64,000 nt of DNA from contig JARFXO010000004.1 of the NCBI GenBank assembly GCA_029194665.1, positions 248,001-312,000 of the forward strand, read 5' to 3'. Each line of letters starts with the position of its first letter. Positions within the stretch are counted from its first letter, which is position 1. The position numbers and the translations under genes are program-made. The notes beneath the pieces are model-generated. The model was not told the origin of the DNA. It worked only from the letters and a program-made list of their open reading frames with translations, and searched no databases. Below, piece by piece: positions 36,671-46,305 of this stretch. The DNA comes from Nitrospira sp. (lineage in GTDB: Bacteria > Nitrospirota > Nitrospiria > Nitrospirales > Nitrospiraceae).

Positions 36671-37842
36671 AGCCGGTCGTTCTCGCAGAGCTTGCCGGCT
36701 CAGCCGGATACGGGGGAGGAGAACGGTACTTGGAATTGCTGTTCGACCGATTGGACCGCAGTCGATTTTCTCCGCTCCTAATTTGTCCGGAGCCTGGCCC
36801 ATTCGTGGGGAAGATGAAAACAAGAGGGATTCCGACCAACGTGGTGCATTTGACGCCGCTTTTCAACCTCGTGGCGCTCCTACGTCTGGCACAGGTATTA
36901 AAGCGGAACGAGGTGACGGTTCTCCAAACTCACGGCCCTCGGGCGAACGTGTACGGGCGCTTTGCTGCCTGGTTGGCCGGAGTCCCTTGCGTCGTGTCGA
37001 CCATACACAACTCCATCAAGGATTATGAGGTCAATTCCATCCAACGATATGTCTACCGCACTATTCTGCGCGTAGTGCTGCCGCTGACAGATCGAGTGAT
37101 TTGTGTTTCGGAGGCGTTGAGACAAGACGTCATTGCCGACTGTCCCAGCGCGGCACCGAGGACGACTACGGTGTGGAATGGAATTGACCCCTCGCTCTTC
37201 TCCAGACGCGGAAATCGCAACAAGATCAGGTGGGAATGGTGTCGAGGCAGCGGACCAGTACTTCTCACCGTTGCCAGACTCACGGAACAAAAGGGCCATC
37301 GGTTCTTAATCGAAGCGCTGCCTGGGCTTCTTGCAGAATGGCCATTACTCGTCTGTTTGTTTGTCGGGGAGGGTGAATGTCAAACATCGCTTCGGGCCTT
37401 GGCAAGAGAGAAGGGCGTTGAACAATGCTGTCGCTTTGCAGGAGTACGGAATGACGCGGTCGATTGGTATGCGGCGGCAGATGTGGTCGTGTTGCCTTCT
37501 CTCTCTGAAGGATTTCCTTTTGTGGTTCTCGAGGCCTTGGCCATGGCTCGGCCTGTCGTTGCAACCAATGTCAACGGTGTCTCGGAGGTCATCCGTAATG
37601 GCATGCATGGTTTGTTGGTACCGCCGCGGAATCCCCAGGCGCTGCAAGAAGCGATTCGGACATTGCTTCATGATCCCTGTTTGGCTGCATGTCTAGGAAA
37701 GACGGGGCAAAGAGAGGTCGCAGCGCGTTTTACGTCGGAGAAGATGGTTCGGGGCACGGTCAAGGCAATCGAAGAAGCGATGCCGGTTTTGCGTGCTTCG
37801 CACAGCGTCACCCAGGGACATGTCCAGAAAAAGGCGGCATGA
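36667..37842 (+). CDS. Glycosyltransferase, GT4 family
   Basis: 391 residues from a GTG overlapping the previous stop. LAGSAGYGGGERYLELLFD at the N terminus, LQTHGPRANVYGRFAAWLAG, TIHNSIKDYE and VWNGIDPSLF are typical acceptor-domain and linker motifs. The donor domain has LLTVARLTEQKGHRFLIEAL and VVLPSLSEGFPFVVLEALA, with the EGFP...E catalytic-region signature. Part of polymer assembly; specificity unknown. Confidence 0.92.
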   Translation: MKPVVLAELAGSAGYGGGERYLELLFDRLDRSRFSPLLICPEPGPFVGKMKTRGIPTNVVHLTPLFNLVALLRLAQVLKRNEVTVLQTHGPRANVYGRFAAWLAGVPCVVSTIHNSIKDYEVNSIQRYVYRTILRVVLPLTDRVICVSEALRQDVIADCPSAAPRTTTVWNGIDPSLFSRRGNRNKIRWEWCRGSGPVLLTVARLTEQKGHRFLIEALPGLLAEWPLLVCLFVGEGECQTSLRALAREKGVEQCCRFAGVRNDAVDWYAAADVVVLPSLSEGFPFVVLEALAMARPVVATNVNGVSEVIRNGMHGLLVPPRNPQALQEAIRTLLHDPCLAACLGKTGQREVAARFTSEKMVRGTVKAIEEAMPVLRASHSVTQGHVQKKAA

Positions 37843-38726
37843 CTACGGAAATTGCAAGCTACGGAACGGTTGTCGGCTGTCCTTGCGGAGCTATTCAGCC
37901 GGCCGTTGAGGCGTTTCATACCCCAACGCGACGATACGTTCGCTGCCCCGCGTGCGAGCTTGTGTTTCTGCATCCTCGCCCGACTCGCGAGTCGGTGGAA
38001 GACTATTTTCGTGAATCCTACGACGGCGACTACGGGGAGGTTGAAGCCTGCGCTGATCGGCAGCCGGTGTACCAGAGTGTGTTAAGGCATCTGTCCTCGC
38101 ATCGGTCATCGCCGAGGACGTTGCTTGATGTTGGATGTGGAGACGGAGAGTTCTTGCTGCTCTGTCGACGAGCCGGATGGGACTGTTCGGGAATCGAGTT
38201 GTCGGAACGGGCTGCGACTCGTGCCGCTCGGAAAGGATTGACGATATTGTCGCCGCACGCGCTTGAGAGTGGTGAAGCGGTCCGGCATTTTGATGTGGTG
38301 GCCTTGATCAATGTGTTGGAAACCGTGGCGGATCCGTTGACCATGCTCCGGCAGGCGGTCGATCTCCTCGAGCCCAGAGGCTTGGTGATTGTACGAGCCA
38401 CAAACGGACTGTTCCACCTGCCGATGAGGACCCCCGCTCGCTTGATCGGTTCGCGATATGACCAGGCGTTTCACTGGTATCTGTATACGGACAAGTCCTT
38501 GAAGATGCTTATGGAACGTGTCGGGCTTAAGATCGTCAGTCTGCGCAATTCCAGACCCAGTCGAGGACCTCTTTCGCCCATGCATCCTTGGTTCAGTCGA
38601 TTAAAATGGACGGTAAGCCGCGCATTGCTGTGGCCGCTCACCCAGACTGTGTATTACGCAACGGGCGGCCGCATCGTCTGCGCTCCGTCGTTTGAAATCG
38701 TTGCTCAACAACCAGGAAATGGGTGA
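37839..38726 (+). CDS. SAM-dependent methyltransferase with N-terminal zinc-finger-like segment
   Basis: 295 residues. The N-terminal 60 residues contain CPC...CPAC, a cysteine pattern seen in the C-methyltransferase and Methyltransf_23 families that bind zinc near the substrate. Motif I is TLLDVGCGDGEFLLLCRRAG near residue 93; ALINVLETVADPLTMLRQAV follows. Overlaps the previous stop by ATGA and the next gene by four bases. Confidence 0.86.
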   Translation: MTTEIASYGTVVGCPCGAIQPAVEAFHTPTRRYVRCPACELVFLHPRPTRESVEDYFRESYDGDYGEVEACADRQPVYQSVLRHLSSHRSSPRTLLDVGCGDGEFLLLCRRAGWDCSGIELSERAATRAARKGLTILSPHALESGEAVRHFDVVALINVLETVADPLTMLRQAVDLLEPRGLVIVRATNGLFHLPMRTPARLIGSRYDQAFHWYLYTDKSLKMLMERVGLKIVSLRNSRPSRGPLSPMHPWFSRLKWTVSRALLWPLTQTVYYATGGRIVCAPSFEIVAQQPGNG

Positions 38727-38977
38727 TGAGTCAAGATCTCACGTACCGTCGGTCTTGGAAACGCACCCTGCGCGCGTGGGGCACGATTCTCTTTCTTTGT
38801 CTCCTGGGAGCAGTGGCGGCGCTCGGTGTGCGGGCTCTACTCGAGTCAGTTGGAAGCGCCAGGCATACTCGGTACGAGCCAGTGGACGTTCCACCTCAGT
38901 CGGTTTCGCCCCGTCATGAACGGGAGCGAGAAGAATTGGAACGTCGGGACCGTCTCGTGCTTGAAAGGGAGAAGTAG
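38723..38977 (+). CDS. Small single-pass membrane protein
   Basis: 84 residues. A basic N terminus (YRRSWKRTLRAWG), one hydrophobic helix (ILFLCLLGAVAALGVRALL, residues about 21-40) and a charged, coiled-coil-like tail rich in Glu and Arg (RHEREREELERRDRLVLERE). Coupled to the methyltransferase upstream by a four-base overlap and ending 4 bases before the amidotransferase. No family recognised. The topology would put the charged tail in the periplasm. Confidence 0.65.
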   Translation: MMSQDLTYRRSWKRTLRAWGTILFLCLLGAVAALGVRALLESVGSARHTRYEPVDVPPQSVSPRHEREREELERRDRLVLEREK

Positions 38978-38981
38978 TGGA

Positions 38982-40913
38982 ATGTGCGGCGTTTGTGGAG
39001 TCATAGGAGATGATGACGGTTTGGCACTCCAACCCATGCTGCGTCGCCTGATCCATCGTGGACCGGACGAAGAGGGAATCTATCGTCAGACTGGAGTCGT
39101 GCTTGGTGCTCGGAGGCTTCGGGTGATTGATCCGGTCGGAGGACGGCAACCGGTTCGCAATGAGCGAGGCACTGTTTGGGCCGTCATGAACGGTGAAATC
39201 TATAACTATCGAGAATTGACTCATGAACTCGTGGGCAGAGGGCACCGACTTGCGACACGCTGTGATACCGAGGTCTTGGTCCACCTGTATGAGGACGAGG
39301 GATTTGAGGCCTTTCGTCGATTGCGAGGAATGTTTGCGATAGCGCTGTGGGATCAGGAGCGCCGTTCTGCATGGTTGGTTCGCGATCGTCTTGGTATCAA
39401 ACCGCTGTACTATGCGATCCGTCAAGGCCAAGCCGGCAGGGGGCGTTCCGTCATATTTTCCTCGGAGATTCCGTCGTTGCTCGAGGCCTTGCCGGATTGG
39501 CAGCTCCGGCCGGAAGGGATCGCCGAGTATCTGACGCATTTGTATGTACCGGGGCCTGCCACGATGATTGCCGACGTGCATCAACTGTGTCCTGGCGAAG
39601 CAATGAGCGTATCGGACGGACGGGTGGAGTTATTACGGTATTACCGTCCCGAAGAAACGCTCCGCATTCACGACCGATGGACCGCTGAAGAGGCAAGAGA
39701 AGAAGTATTGCATACGTTTGAAGAGACCGTGCAAACCCATCTGGTCAGCGATGTCCCATTGGGGCTTTTTCTCTCCGGCGGTATCGATTCGGCGTCATTG
39801 TTAGCCATGATGGCCAAGTCACAGAGCGGGCCGGTCAAGACCTTCTCGGTCGGCTATGAGCATCCTTCCGACCAATCATTCAGCGAACTGGAATCGGCTC
39901 GATTTTTAGCTGATCACTTCAAGACCGTTCATTCGGAGACGATGCTGAGACCGAATGCGGTCGCGCTGATTGAGAAAGTGGTGGAGGGCATGGGGGAGCC
40001 GTTTGCCGACTCGTCGGCTATCCCCACGTATCTCGTATCGGAGGTTGCGCGACAGACCGTCACGGTTGCGCTGTCGGGCATCGGCGGGGATGAGCTCTTC
40101 GGTGGATATCCTCGCTATTTGGGCCTCCGCACCGCAGCCCAGTATCAACGAATTCCTTTGGTGCTCCGTGAGCATATGGCTCAATGGAGCAGACGGATCG
40201 GCGAACATGGAAACGGTCGTGACCAAGCAGCCCGCATGAAACGATTTCTCGGGGATGGACATTTGTCGCTTCCCGAGCAATACGGTCGCTGGACTACGTT
40301 CATTCCCGCCGAATGGGACGGCATCCTCTGGGGAGAGCGATTGGCAACGATGTTTGTCAACGAGAGACCGCTTGGAGCTGGTGCGGATCTGTTCAACCAG
40401 TGGCCGTCGTCCGACCCGGCGGACTGTGCCATGGGTGTCGACCTGCAGAGTTATCTGCCTGACGATCTCCTGCGCATGGCCGACCGTATGAGCATGGTGC
40501 ACTCGCTCGAGTTGCGTGTCCCGTTTTGCGATCATCATCTCTTGGCCGCAGCGCTACGAATTCCCTCGCGGGTGCGTCTGAGCGGTTGGCAATTGAAAGG
40601 GTTTATGCGGCGACTGTTGCGGGGTCTTTTGCCGGAGCGAATTCTTCGTGCACCCAAGCAAGGATTCATGGTGCCCATGGCTCGATGGCTTCGAGAAGAC
40701 CTTCGCGAGATGGCACACGATCTGTTAACGGACGATGTGATCAAGGGCCGGGGGTATGTCAAACCGACGTACGTGCGGTGGTTGCTGGAACAACATGAGA
40801 GAGGCCGCCGAAACTTTTCAGATCAATTGTATGCGCTGATCGTGCTGGAACTTTGGCAGCGGGGTTTGCGCGCCGATTCTTCTGAACGAACGGCAGCAAT
40901 GGCGAACTCATGA
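38982..40913 (+). CDS. Asparagine synthetase-like glutamine amidotransferase
   Basis: 643 residues, the usual AsnB length. The class II glutaminase nucleophile is C2 (MCGVCGVIG), with RGPDEEG, MNGEIYNYRELT and CDTEVLVHLYED behind it. The synthetase half carries the PPi loop FLSGGIDSASLL near residue 263, SGIGGDELFGGYPRY near 365 and PDDLLRMADRMSM with HSLELRVPFCDH near 505. In exopolysaccharide loci such proteins are thought to amidate uronic acids or amino acids on the glycan rather than make free asparagine; here that is inference from position. Overlaps the next gene by ATGA. Confidence 0.9.
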   Translation: MCGVCGVIGDDDGLALQPMLRRLIHRGPDEEGIYRQTGVVLGARRLRVIDPVGGRQPVRNERGTVWAVMNGEIYNYRELTHELVGRGHRLATRCDTEVLVHLYEDEGFEAFRRLRGMFAIALWDQERRSAWLVRDRLGIKPLYYAIRQGQAGRGRSVIFSSEIPSLLEALPDWQLRPEGIAEYLTHLYVPGPATMIADVHQLCPGEAMSVSDGRVELLRYYRPEETLRIHDRWTAEEAREEVLHTFEETVQTHLVSDVPLGLFLSGGIDSASLLAMMAKSQSGPVKTFSVGYEHPSDQSFSELESARFLADHFKTVHSETMLRPNAVALIEKVVEGMGEPFADSSAIPTYLVSEVARQTVTVALSGIGGDELFGGYPRYLGLRTAAQYQRIPLVLREHMAQWSRRIGEHGNGRDQAARMKRFLGDGHLSLPEQYGRWTTFIPAEWDGILWGERLATMFVNERPLGAGADLFNQWPSSDPADCAMGVDLQSYLPDDLLRMADRMSMVHSLELRVPFCDHHLLAAALRIPSRVRLSGWQLKGFMRRLLRGLLPERILRAPKQGFMVPMARWLREDLREMAHDLLTDDVIKGRGYVKPTYVRWLLEQHERGRRNFSDQLYALIVLELWQRGLRADSSERTAAMANS

Positions 40914-42133
40914 ATATTCTATTGTTGGCTGAAGTGTCGGCGGAGCGAGTCATCGGTGGGGCGGAACGGGTTCTTCGCAACCAAGCTCTTGGATTGGCGA
41001 GGCTCGGTCATCACGTGAAACTGTTGACGCGGGCCCCTGAGCATGCTTTGGCGGACGTGTTGGAGATGAGCGGCATCAGCGAGTGGCGCTATTCGGTCAG
41101 TCGCAAGCACGAAGCGGCGTTTCTCTGGTCTTCAGTGCGCCGATCGGTTGAACAGTTCGATCGCTTATGTGCGATCGAACCGCCGGATGCCGTCATCATT
41201 CACCAGGCGCTGGCAGGCCTCGGGCCGATTCTGGCTCGTTATTATGCGGCATCCCGATGGATCTACATGTGTCATTCTCTCGCTCATGAAGAATATGAGA
41301 CGAGGCAAGGGCAGACTTCTTCGACTCTGGCAAGCTTACGCCGACGTGCTAATCTTCGGGCAAGGCGCTCAGTAGAACGAGCGGTGATGTCTCGATGTCA
41401 CCACGTGGCCGTCCTCAGTCAATTTATGCGTCAGCGTGTCATCGGCGGGCATTGTATTTCAGTCGATCGCCTAGCGGTCATCCCAGGGGCGGTTGATCCT
41501 CATGCCTTTGTCCCAATTGAGGATCGTCGATTTGCAAAGGCAGCGCTCAACCTTCCGGTCAATCGTAAGATCCTCTTTACAGTTCGAAACCTTGTGCCGA
41601 GGATGGGGCTCGACAATCTGTTGCGCGCGATCGAGATGCTGGACAGGGCACAGCACGAGCTGATGCTGGTAATCGGTGGGGAAGGTCTCTTGCGTGAACA
41701 ACTCCAAGCAGACATCCAACGGAAAAGACTCAGCGATGTCGTGCGGCTGATCGGGTTCGTTCCCGAATCCCGGCTCGGTCAATACTACCAGGCTGCGGAC
41801 CTTGTCCTGATGCCGAGCCTCCAGTTAGAGGGGTTCGGTCTGGTGATGGTCGAAGCAATGGCCTGCGGGACACCAGTGCTCGGGACGCCGATTGGGGCGA
41901 TTCCGGAGATCTTGAACCAGGTTGATCCGATCCTGATCGCTGAAGGAGTCGATGGTCGGTCGATCGCACGGGCGCTTGAACGGGTCTTGAGGCGGCTACA
42001 GGAGCCAGGAGAGGCCAGCCGGCTGGCGAGGAAGGGCCGCGCGCTGATTGAACGCCGGTACAATTGGACACAACATTGTAACGAGCTGGTCGGCTTGTTG
42101 GAGGGTCCAAGGCAAGTTCGGCTCGCGGCCTAG
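40910..42133 (+). CDS. Glycosyltransferase, GT4 family
   Basis: 407 residues. Begins MNILLLAEVSAERVIGGAER; the donor half has LFTVRNLVPRMGLDNLLRAI, LVIGGEGLLREQLQ, LIGFVPESRLGQYYQAADLV and MPSLQLEGFGLVMVEAMACG, the EGFG...E signature of GT4. ATG overlaps the asparagine synthetase-like stop. Function in chain assembly inferred from context. Confidence 0.92.
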   Translation: MNILLLAEVSAERVIGGAERVLRNQALGLARLGHHVKLLTRAPEHALADVLEMSGISEWRYSVSRKHEAAFLWSSVRRSVEQFDRLCAIEPPDAVIIHQALAGLGPILARYYAASRWIYMCHSLAHEEYETRQGQTSSTLASLRRRANLRARRSVERAVMSRCHHVAVLSQFMRQRVIGGHCISVDRLAVIPGAVDPHAFVPIEDRRFAKAALNLPVNRKILFTVRNLVPRMGLDNLLRAIEMLDRAQHELMLVIGGEGLLREQLQADIQRKRLSDVVRLIGFVPESRLGQYYQAADLVLMPSLQLEGFGLVMVEAMACGTPVLGTPIGAIPEILNQVDPILIAEGVDGRSIARALERVLRRLQEPGEASRLARKGRALIERRYNWTQHCNELVGLLEGPRQVRLAA

Positions 42134-42148
42134 CAGGCCAGAAAAACT

Positions 42149-43339
42149 ATGATGGCTGTTCGAAAGGTCGTCCATATCATCACTCGGCTGGACCACGGTG
42201 GCTCTGCCCGGAATACCATGCTCACAGTGTTAGGACATGATCGGACTCAATTTGAGCCGGTCATGGTCACAGGACAAGCTGAAAGCTGGAACGCGCAGGG
42301 GGGACTCATCGCAATAATGGAAAATCTTCGGTTCTTGGACAAGGAGGCGATCCGTTACCACCTGGTTCCGTCGCTGGTTCGTCGTATCAGCCCGAAGGGT
42401 GATCTGGCGGCGCTGTGGAAGCTGGTTGCTCTATTGCGACAGGAACAACCCGACATCGTCCATACGCACACATCCAAAGCCGGGGTCCTAGGCAGGTTGG
42501 CCGCGTGGATCACGGGTGTTCCCAAGATCGTTCATACACCACACGGGCACGTCTTCTATGGTCACTTCGGTTCGATACGCTCGTGGATATTTTTGCAGAT
42601 CGAGCGGGGATTGGCATGGATCACCGATGAGTTGATCGCACTGACACCAGTCGAAAGAACCGAGCATCTTGAGCGGGGAGTCGGGCTTCCTGATCGGTTT
42701 GCCGTCATACCAAGCGGTATCGATATCGATCGTTTCAAGCAGGCTCGGACGGCCGGAAAGGTGATGCCGGAGTGGTTCGACTGCCCACCTGACGCGACAG
42801 TCATCGGCTCCGTCGGCTGGTTGACGGGTATTAAGGGGCATCGGTTTTTGGTCGACGCCGTTGCTCAATTGAAGCAGGAGCATCCTCATCTGCACCTCGT
42901 TATTCTCGGCAGCGGAGATCAGCATGATGCCCTGCTACGCCAGGCAGGCCAAGCAGGAATCACTCAGGCCCTGCATCTGGTAGGTCGTCGAGAGGACGTC
43001 GAGCTTGCTTTGGCTGGGATGGATTGCTTCGTCTTGCCGTCGCTCAATGAGGGGATGGGGCGGGCCTTGATCGAAGCCATGGCGGCGGGACTTCCGGTGA
43101 TTGCCAGCCGAACTGGGGGAATTCCTGCTCTGATCGAGGATGAGAAGAACGGCCTTCTTGTTCCACCAGGAGACAGTCTCGCGCTAGCCGTGGCGTTGCG
43201 ACGGATACTGTTCGATCCTACCTGGGCCCGGACATTAGGACAGCAGGCGATGCTGAGCATTGGAACGGACTACGGCGTCCCTGCCATGATTCGAGCCATT
43301 GAGTTGATCTACCGAGAGGCAGCAGTGAGACATGCGTAG
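42149..43339 (+). CDS. Glycosyltransferase, GT4 family
   Basis: 396 residues. VHIITRLDHGGSARNTMLTV, VHTHTSKAGVLGRLAAWITG, HTPHGHVFYGHFG and IPSGIDIDRF give a complete N-terminal half close to the WecG/PelF-like group of GT4 enzymes. The donor half has IGSVGWLTGIKGHRFLVDAV and CFVLPSLNEGMGRALIEAMA. Starts 15 bases after the preceding GT4 and overlaps the PHP-domain gene by 8 bases. Confidence 0.92.
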   Translation: MMAVRKVVHIITRLDHGGSARNTMLTVLGHDRTQFEPVMVTGQAESWNAQGGLIAIMENLRFLDKEAIRYHLVPSLVRRISPKGDLAALWKLVALLRQEQPDIVHTHTSKAGVLGRLAAWITGVPKIVHTPHGHVFYGHFGSIRSWIFLQIERGLAWITDELIALTPVERTEHLERGVGLPDRFAVIPSGIDIDRFKQARTAGKVMPEWFDCPPDATVIGSVGWLTGIKGHRFLVDAVAQLKQEHPHLHLVILGSGDQHDALLRQAGQAGITQALHLVGRREDVELALAGMDCFVLPSLNEGMGRALIEAMAAGLPVIASRTGGIPALIEDEKNGLLVPPGDSLALAVALRRILFDPTWARTLGQQAMLSIGTDYGVPAMIRAIELIYREAAVRHA

Positions 43340-44912
43340 AGCCGGCCGTAGAATTGCGACCGGGCTATTTGTTGCCGTGATCGGCCTGGCAGAGGTTGTA
43401 GCTGGTTTAGCTGCTACGCCAGCCACGGGAGTGTATTCACTGCGGGCCGCCATTCATGTACACAGTACGATGAGTACGGGATCGCTCAACCTGGAATCGT
43501 TGGTCAGAAGAGCCGAGGACCAACAGCTGGATGTCTTGATTCTGTCCGAAAATTTCACGTTGCGATATGACTATGGACTTCGGCCGTTTGAAGGATTTCT
43601 GAAGTACCACGTCACATTGCCCTCGGTCATGGAGTACGGCGTACAACGATTTCTCGATGAAGTTCGAGCCGTGCAGCACCGCCATCCAAATCTGATTATT
43701 ATTCCAGGGGTCGAGGTTGCCCCACATTATTACTGGACCGGTTCGCTGTTGCACGGGGACCTCACCATGCACAACGCCCAGCGGAATCTCCTCCTCATCG
43801 GGCTGGAAAAGGCCGAGGATTACGAGCAGCTTCCGGCTCGGGGGAACGCTAGCTCGTTTGTGTGGGGCCTGCAGAGCCTGGTCAATGGACTCCCACTGTT
43901 TCTATTGGTTCCAGCCGTCTGGTTGTGGAAACCTCATGGCTCACGATGCCTTGACTGGAGAGGGTCCTCCTCTCGCCAGCCCGTTCTCCTCATCGTCCTC
44001 GTGATCACCTGCGTCGTTCTGATGGCCAACGCATGGCCGATGAAGATGCCCGTGTACAGCTCTCATGACGGCACGGCTGGCTACCGGCCTTATCAAGCCT
44101 TGATTGATCGGGCAGTTGAACGGGGCGCGTTGGTGTTTTGGTCGATGACAGAGGCTCGCGATTTCAGCCGCCATTCATTCGGTCCGCTGGGAATCATAAC
44201 GATCAAGACGGAACCCCACCCCGAAGCGTTGATCTTGACAAGGGGCTATACAGGCTTCGGCGGATTGTACCAGGACGCCAGGCGAGTGGTAGCGCCGGGT
44301 GGCGTATGGGACCAACTGCTGAGATCAAGGTCGGTATACGATCAGAGCGGGTTTCCCACAGTGATCGGGGAGGTGGCATTCCATGGAACTACGGATGCCG
44401 GAAAGGATTTGGATCGGGTGTATACGGTCATCCAGACATCCGAGCGAACTCCTGCCTCCATCATGGCTGCACTCAAAAGTGGTCGAACCTATGCGGTCGC
44501 GAGAGGTGACCAGAATATTCTGCTCCGGCTCGACGAGTTTCGCCTGTTGAACAACGGGCAGTCCGCTGGAATCGGCGAGACTCTTCGCGGAAACGGGAAC
44601 GGCGACATCATCGTCCGTGTCGGAGTGTCCGCCATTGATGGGAAGCCGTATGCGGCAAAGCTTCGTGTCATTCGATCCGGTCAGGTCATCCGACAGATCG
44701 AAGGCCAGACTCCCATGCGGATAGAGCTTGCGGATCGTGAGGCTCAGCGGGGAGAGTGGCTAAATTATCGAGTGGAAGTAGTCGGCAAGGGAGGGGAATT
44801 GCTGACCAATCCGATCTATGTGTCACCGGCGGACGGCTCAAATACAAAAGTCCCTCGACGAATGGCCATTCGTCCAGGAACCATCACTCAGGAACAGACC
44901 GCAACAAGCTGA
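43332..44912 (+). CDS. Membrane protein with PHP-like phosphoesterase domain
   Basis: 526 residues. A signal-anchor (residues about 8-28) is followed by AAIHVHSTMSTGSLNLESLV, which matches the HxH first motif of PHP hydrolases; LILSENF stands where TDH is usual, and LIIIPGVEVAPH supplies the conserved glutamate. The domain is then interrupted by two hydrophobic segments (about 180-197 and 214-232), and resumes with YSSHDGTAGY and RAVERGALVFWSM. The C-terminal 120 residues look beta-rich. The metal ligands are only partly kept, so activity is uncertain. Catalytic residues would face the periplasm. Role in the cluster is unknown; processing of the polymer is a guess. Confidence 0.72.
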   Translation: MRRAGRRIATGLFVAVIGLAEVVAGLAATPATGVYSLRAAIHVHSTMSTGSLNLESLVRRAEDQQLDVLILSENFTLRYDYGLRPFEGFLKYHVTLPSVMEYGVQRFLDEVRAVQHRHPNLIIIPGVEVAPHYYWTGSLLHGDLTMHNAQRNLLLIGLEKAEDYEQLPARGNASSFVWGLQSLVNGLPLFLLVPAVWLWKPHGSRCLDWRGSSSRQPVLLIVLVITCVVLMANAWPMKMPVYSSHDGTAGYRPYQALIDRAVERGALVFWSMTEARDFSRHSFGPLGIITIKTEPHPEALILTRGYTGFGGLYQDARRVVAPGGVWDQLLRSRSVYDQSGFPTVIGEVAFHGTTDAGKDLDRVYTVIQTSERTPASIMAALKSGRTYAVARGDQNILLRLDEFRLLNNGQSAGIGETLRGNGNGDIIVRVGVSAIDGKPYAAKLRVIRSGQVIRQIEGQTPMRIELADREAQRGEWLNYRVEVVGKGGELLTNPIYVSPADGSNTKVPRRMAIRPGTITQEQTATS

Positions 44913-44927
44913 AAGCCGGAGTAACGC

Positions 44928-45635
44928 ATGCGCGTGACGATTCACCAACCGCAATTCCTGCCGTGGCTTGGGTATCTCGACAAGATCGATCAGGCCGATG
45001 CGTTAATCATGCTGGATACCGTCCAGTTCAAGAAGCACGAATGGCAAAATAGGAATCGCATCCGGACCGCCAAGGGATGGCAGTGGTTAACGGTTCCGGT
45101 ACTGCAACATTTTGGTCAACGTATCGATGATGTGCTGATTAATCCAACCACCTCATGGAAAACGCAGCATCTCCGAGCACTGGATATGCATTATGCTCGG
45201 GCACCGTACCGCGACCTGTATCTTCCGGAGTTGCGCGAACTGTACGCTCGGCACTGGTCTAGGCTGAGTGCTCTCAACAGGGCGATCGTACAATGGTTGC
45301 TCGATGCCTATGGCATCACCACACCGGTCCATAGCGCCGCTGAATACGCGGCTCGCGACGAGCCGACTGACCGGTTGAGCGATCTCTGTCGGGCGGTCGG
45401 GGCCACAGGGTATCTTGCCGGGCCGGGTGCTGAGCACTACATGGATAGGCCGCGATTTGAGTGCTCTGGCGTCCGGTTGGAAATACAGGTGTTCCAGCAC
45501 CCCATCTATCGCCAGGTGTACGAGCCGTTTGAACCAAATCTGTCTGCGCTGGATCTCTTGTTGATGCAAGGACCCGACGCGCTCTCGACACTGCGCCGGG
45601 CGCGATCAAGGGATTGTTCGATGACCAGCGTCTAG
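44928..45635 (+). CDS. WbqC-family protein
   Basis: 235 residues. VTIHQPQFLPWLGYLDKIDQ, LDTVQFKKHEWQNRNRIRT and WLTVPVLQH are the hallmark sequence of the WbqC family (PF08889), found in O-antigen and capsule loci and often beside nucleotide-sugar aminotransferases. Its reaction is not well established; an acyl- or amino-transfer role on sugar nucleotides has been suggested from context. GGAGTAACGC precedes the ATG. The PIG-L and DegT genes follow. Confidence 0.9.
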   Translation: MRVTIHQPQFLPWLGYLDKIDQADALIMLDTVQFKKHEWQNRNRIRTAKGWQWLTVPVLQHFGQRIDDVLINPTTSWKTQHLRALDMHYARAPYRDLYLPELRELYARHWSRLSALNRAIVQWLLDAYGITTPVHSAAEYAARDEPTDRLSDLCRAVGATGYLAGPGAEHYMDRPRFECSGVRLEIQVFQHPIYRQVYEPFEPNLSALDLLLMQGPDALSTLRRARSRDCSMTSV

Positions 45636-45646
45636 GGGGATCAGGT

Positions 45647-46294
45647 ATGAAGAGCGCCACCGTCACAGAACGCATGCGCATTCTTGCGCTGGGAGCCCAT
45701 CCGGACGACATCGAAGTGGGGTGTGGCGGAACATTGATCAAGTATGCGGAGAACGGCCATCGCATTTTTCTTATGGTCATGACAGAGGGCGGAGCGGGCG
45801 GCAATGTCTCGGTTCGCAGGAGAGAGCAAGAGCGGTCAGCCGAACTCCTTCAAGCCGAAGAAGTATTCTGGGGAGGGTACCAAGACACGGAAGTTCCTCT
45901 TGGACGAGATCTCATCCAAACCGTCGAGGAGATCGTGCGGAAGATCGAGCCGCATTTTATCTTCGTTCACTATCATGATGATACCCATCAAGACCACCGG
46001 CATTTGGCCACGAGCACGATTACCGCCACGCGTTACACCAAAAACGTGCTGTTTTATGAAGGACCAACCACGCAGAACTTTGCTCCCACGGTTTTTGTGG
46101 ATATCCAGCAGGCATTGGACCGAAAAATTCAGGCATTGGAAGCGCATGCCTCCCAGGTGAGGAAAACCAATATCGAAGGGATCGACATCGCGGACCTGGT
46201 GAAGTCCTCCGCACATTTTCGTGGGATTCAGGGCAGGGTGAAAACCGCAGAAGGCTTTGTGCCCTTACGATTGTTCATCAATATCGGAGTATAA
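45647..46294 (+). CDS. PIG-L-family deacetylase
   Basis: 215 residues from the ATG at 45647, which has AGGGGGA upstream; the frame continues back to 45614 inside the previous gene. The zinc site is GAHPDDIEVGCGGTL near residue 17 (HPDD) and HYHDDTHQDHR near 110 (HxxH). LmbE/PIG-L enzymes deacetylate N-acetyl sugars such as GlcNAc derivatives. Next to a WbqC protein and a DegT aminotransferase, it probably prepares an amino sugar for further acylation. Confidence 0.93.
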   Translation: MKSATVTERMRILALGAHPDDIEVGCGGTLIKYAENGHRIFLMVMTEGGAGGNVSVRRREQERSAELLQAEEVFWGGYQDTEVPLGRDLIQTVEEIVRKIEPHFIFVHYHDDTHQDHRHLATSTITATRYTKNVLFYEGPTTQNFAPTVFVDIQQALDRKIQALEAHASQVRKTNIEGIDIADLVKSSAHFRGIQGRVKTAEGFVPLRLFINIGV

Positions 46295-46305
46295 CGACGG
46301 TTGCC

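Noticed and set aside
39906..40538. 210-residue minus-strand open frame
   Set aside because: Antisense shadow of the asparagine synthetase-like gene.
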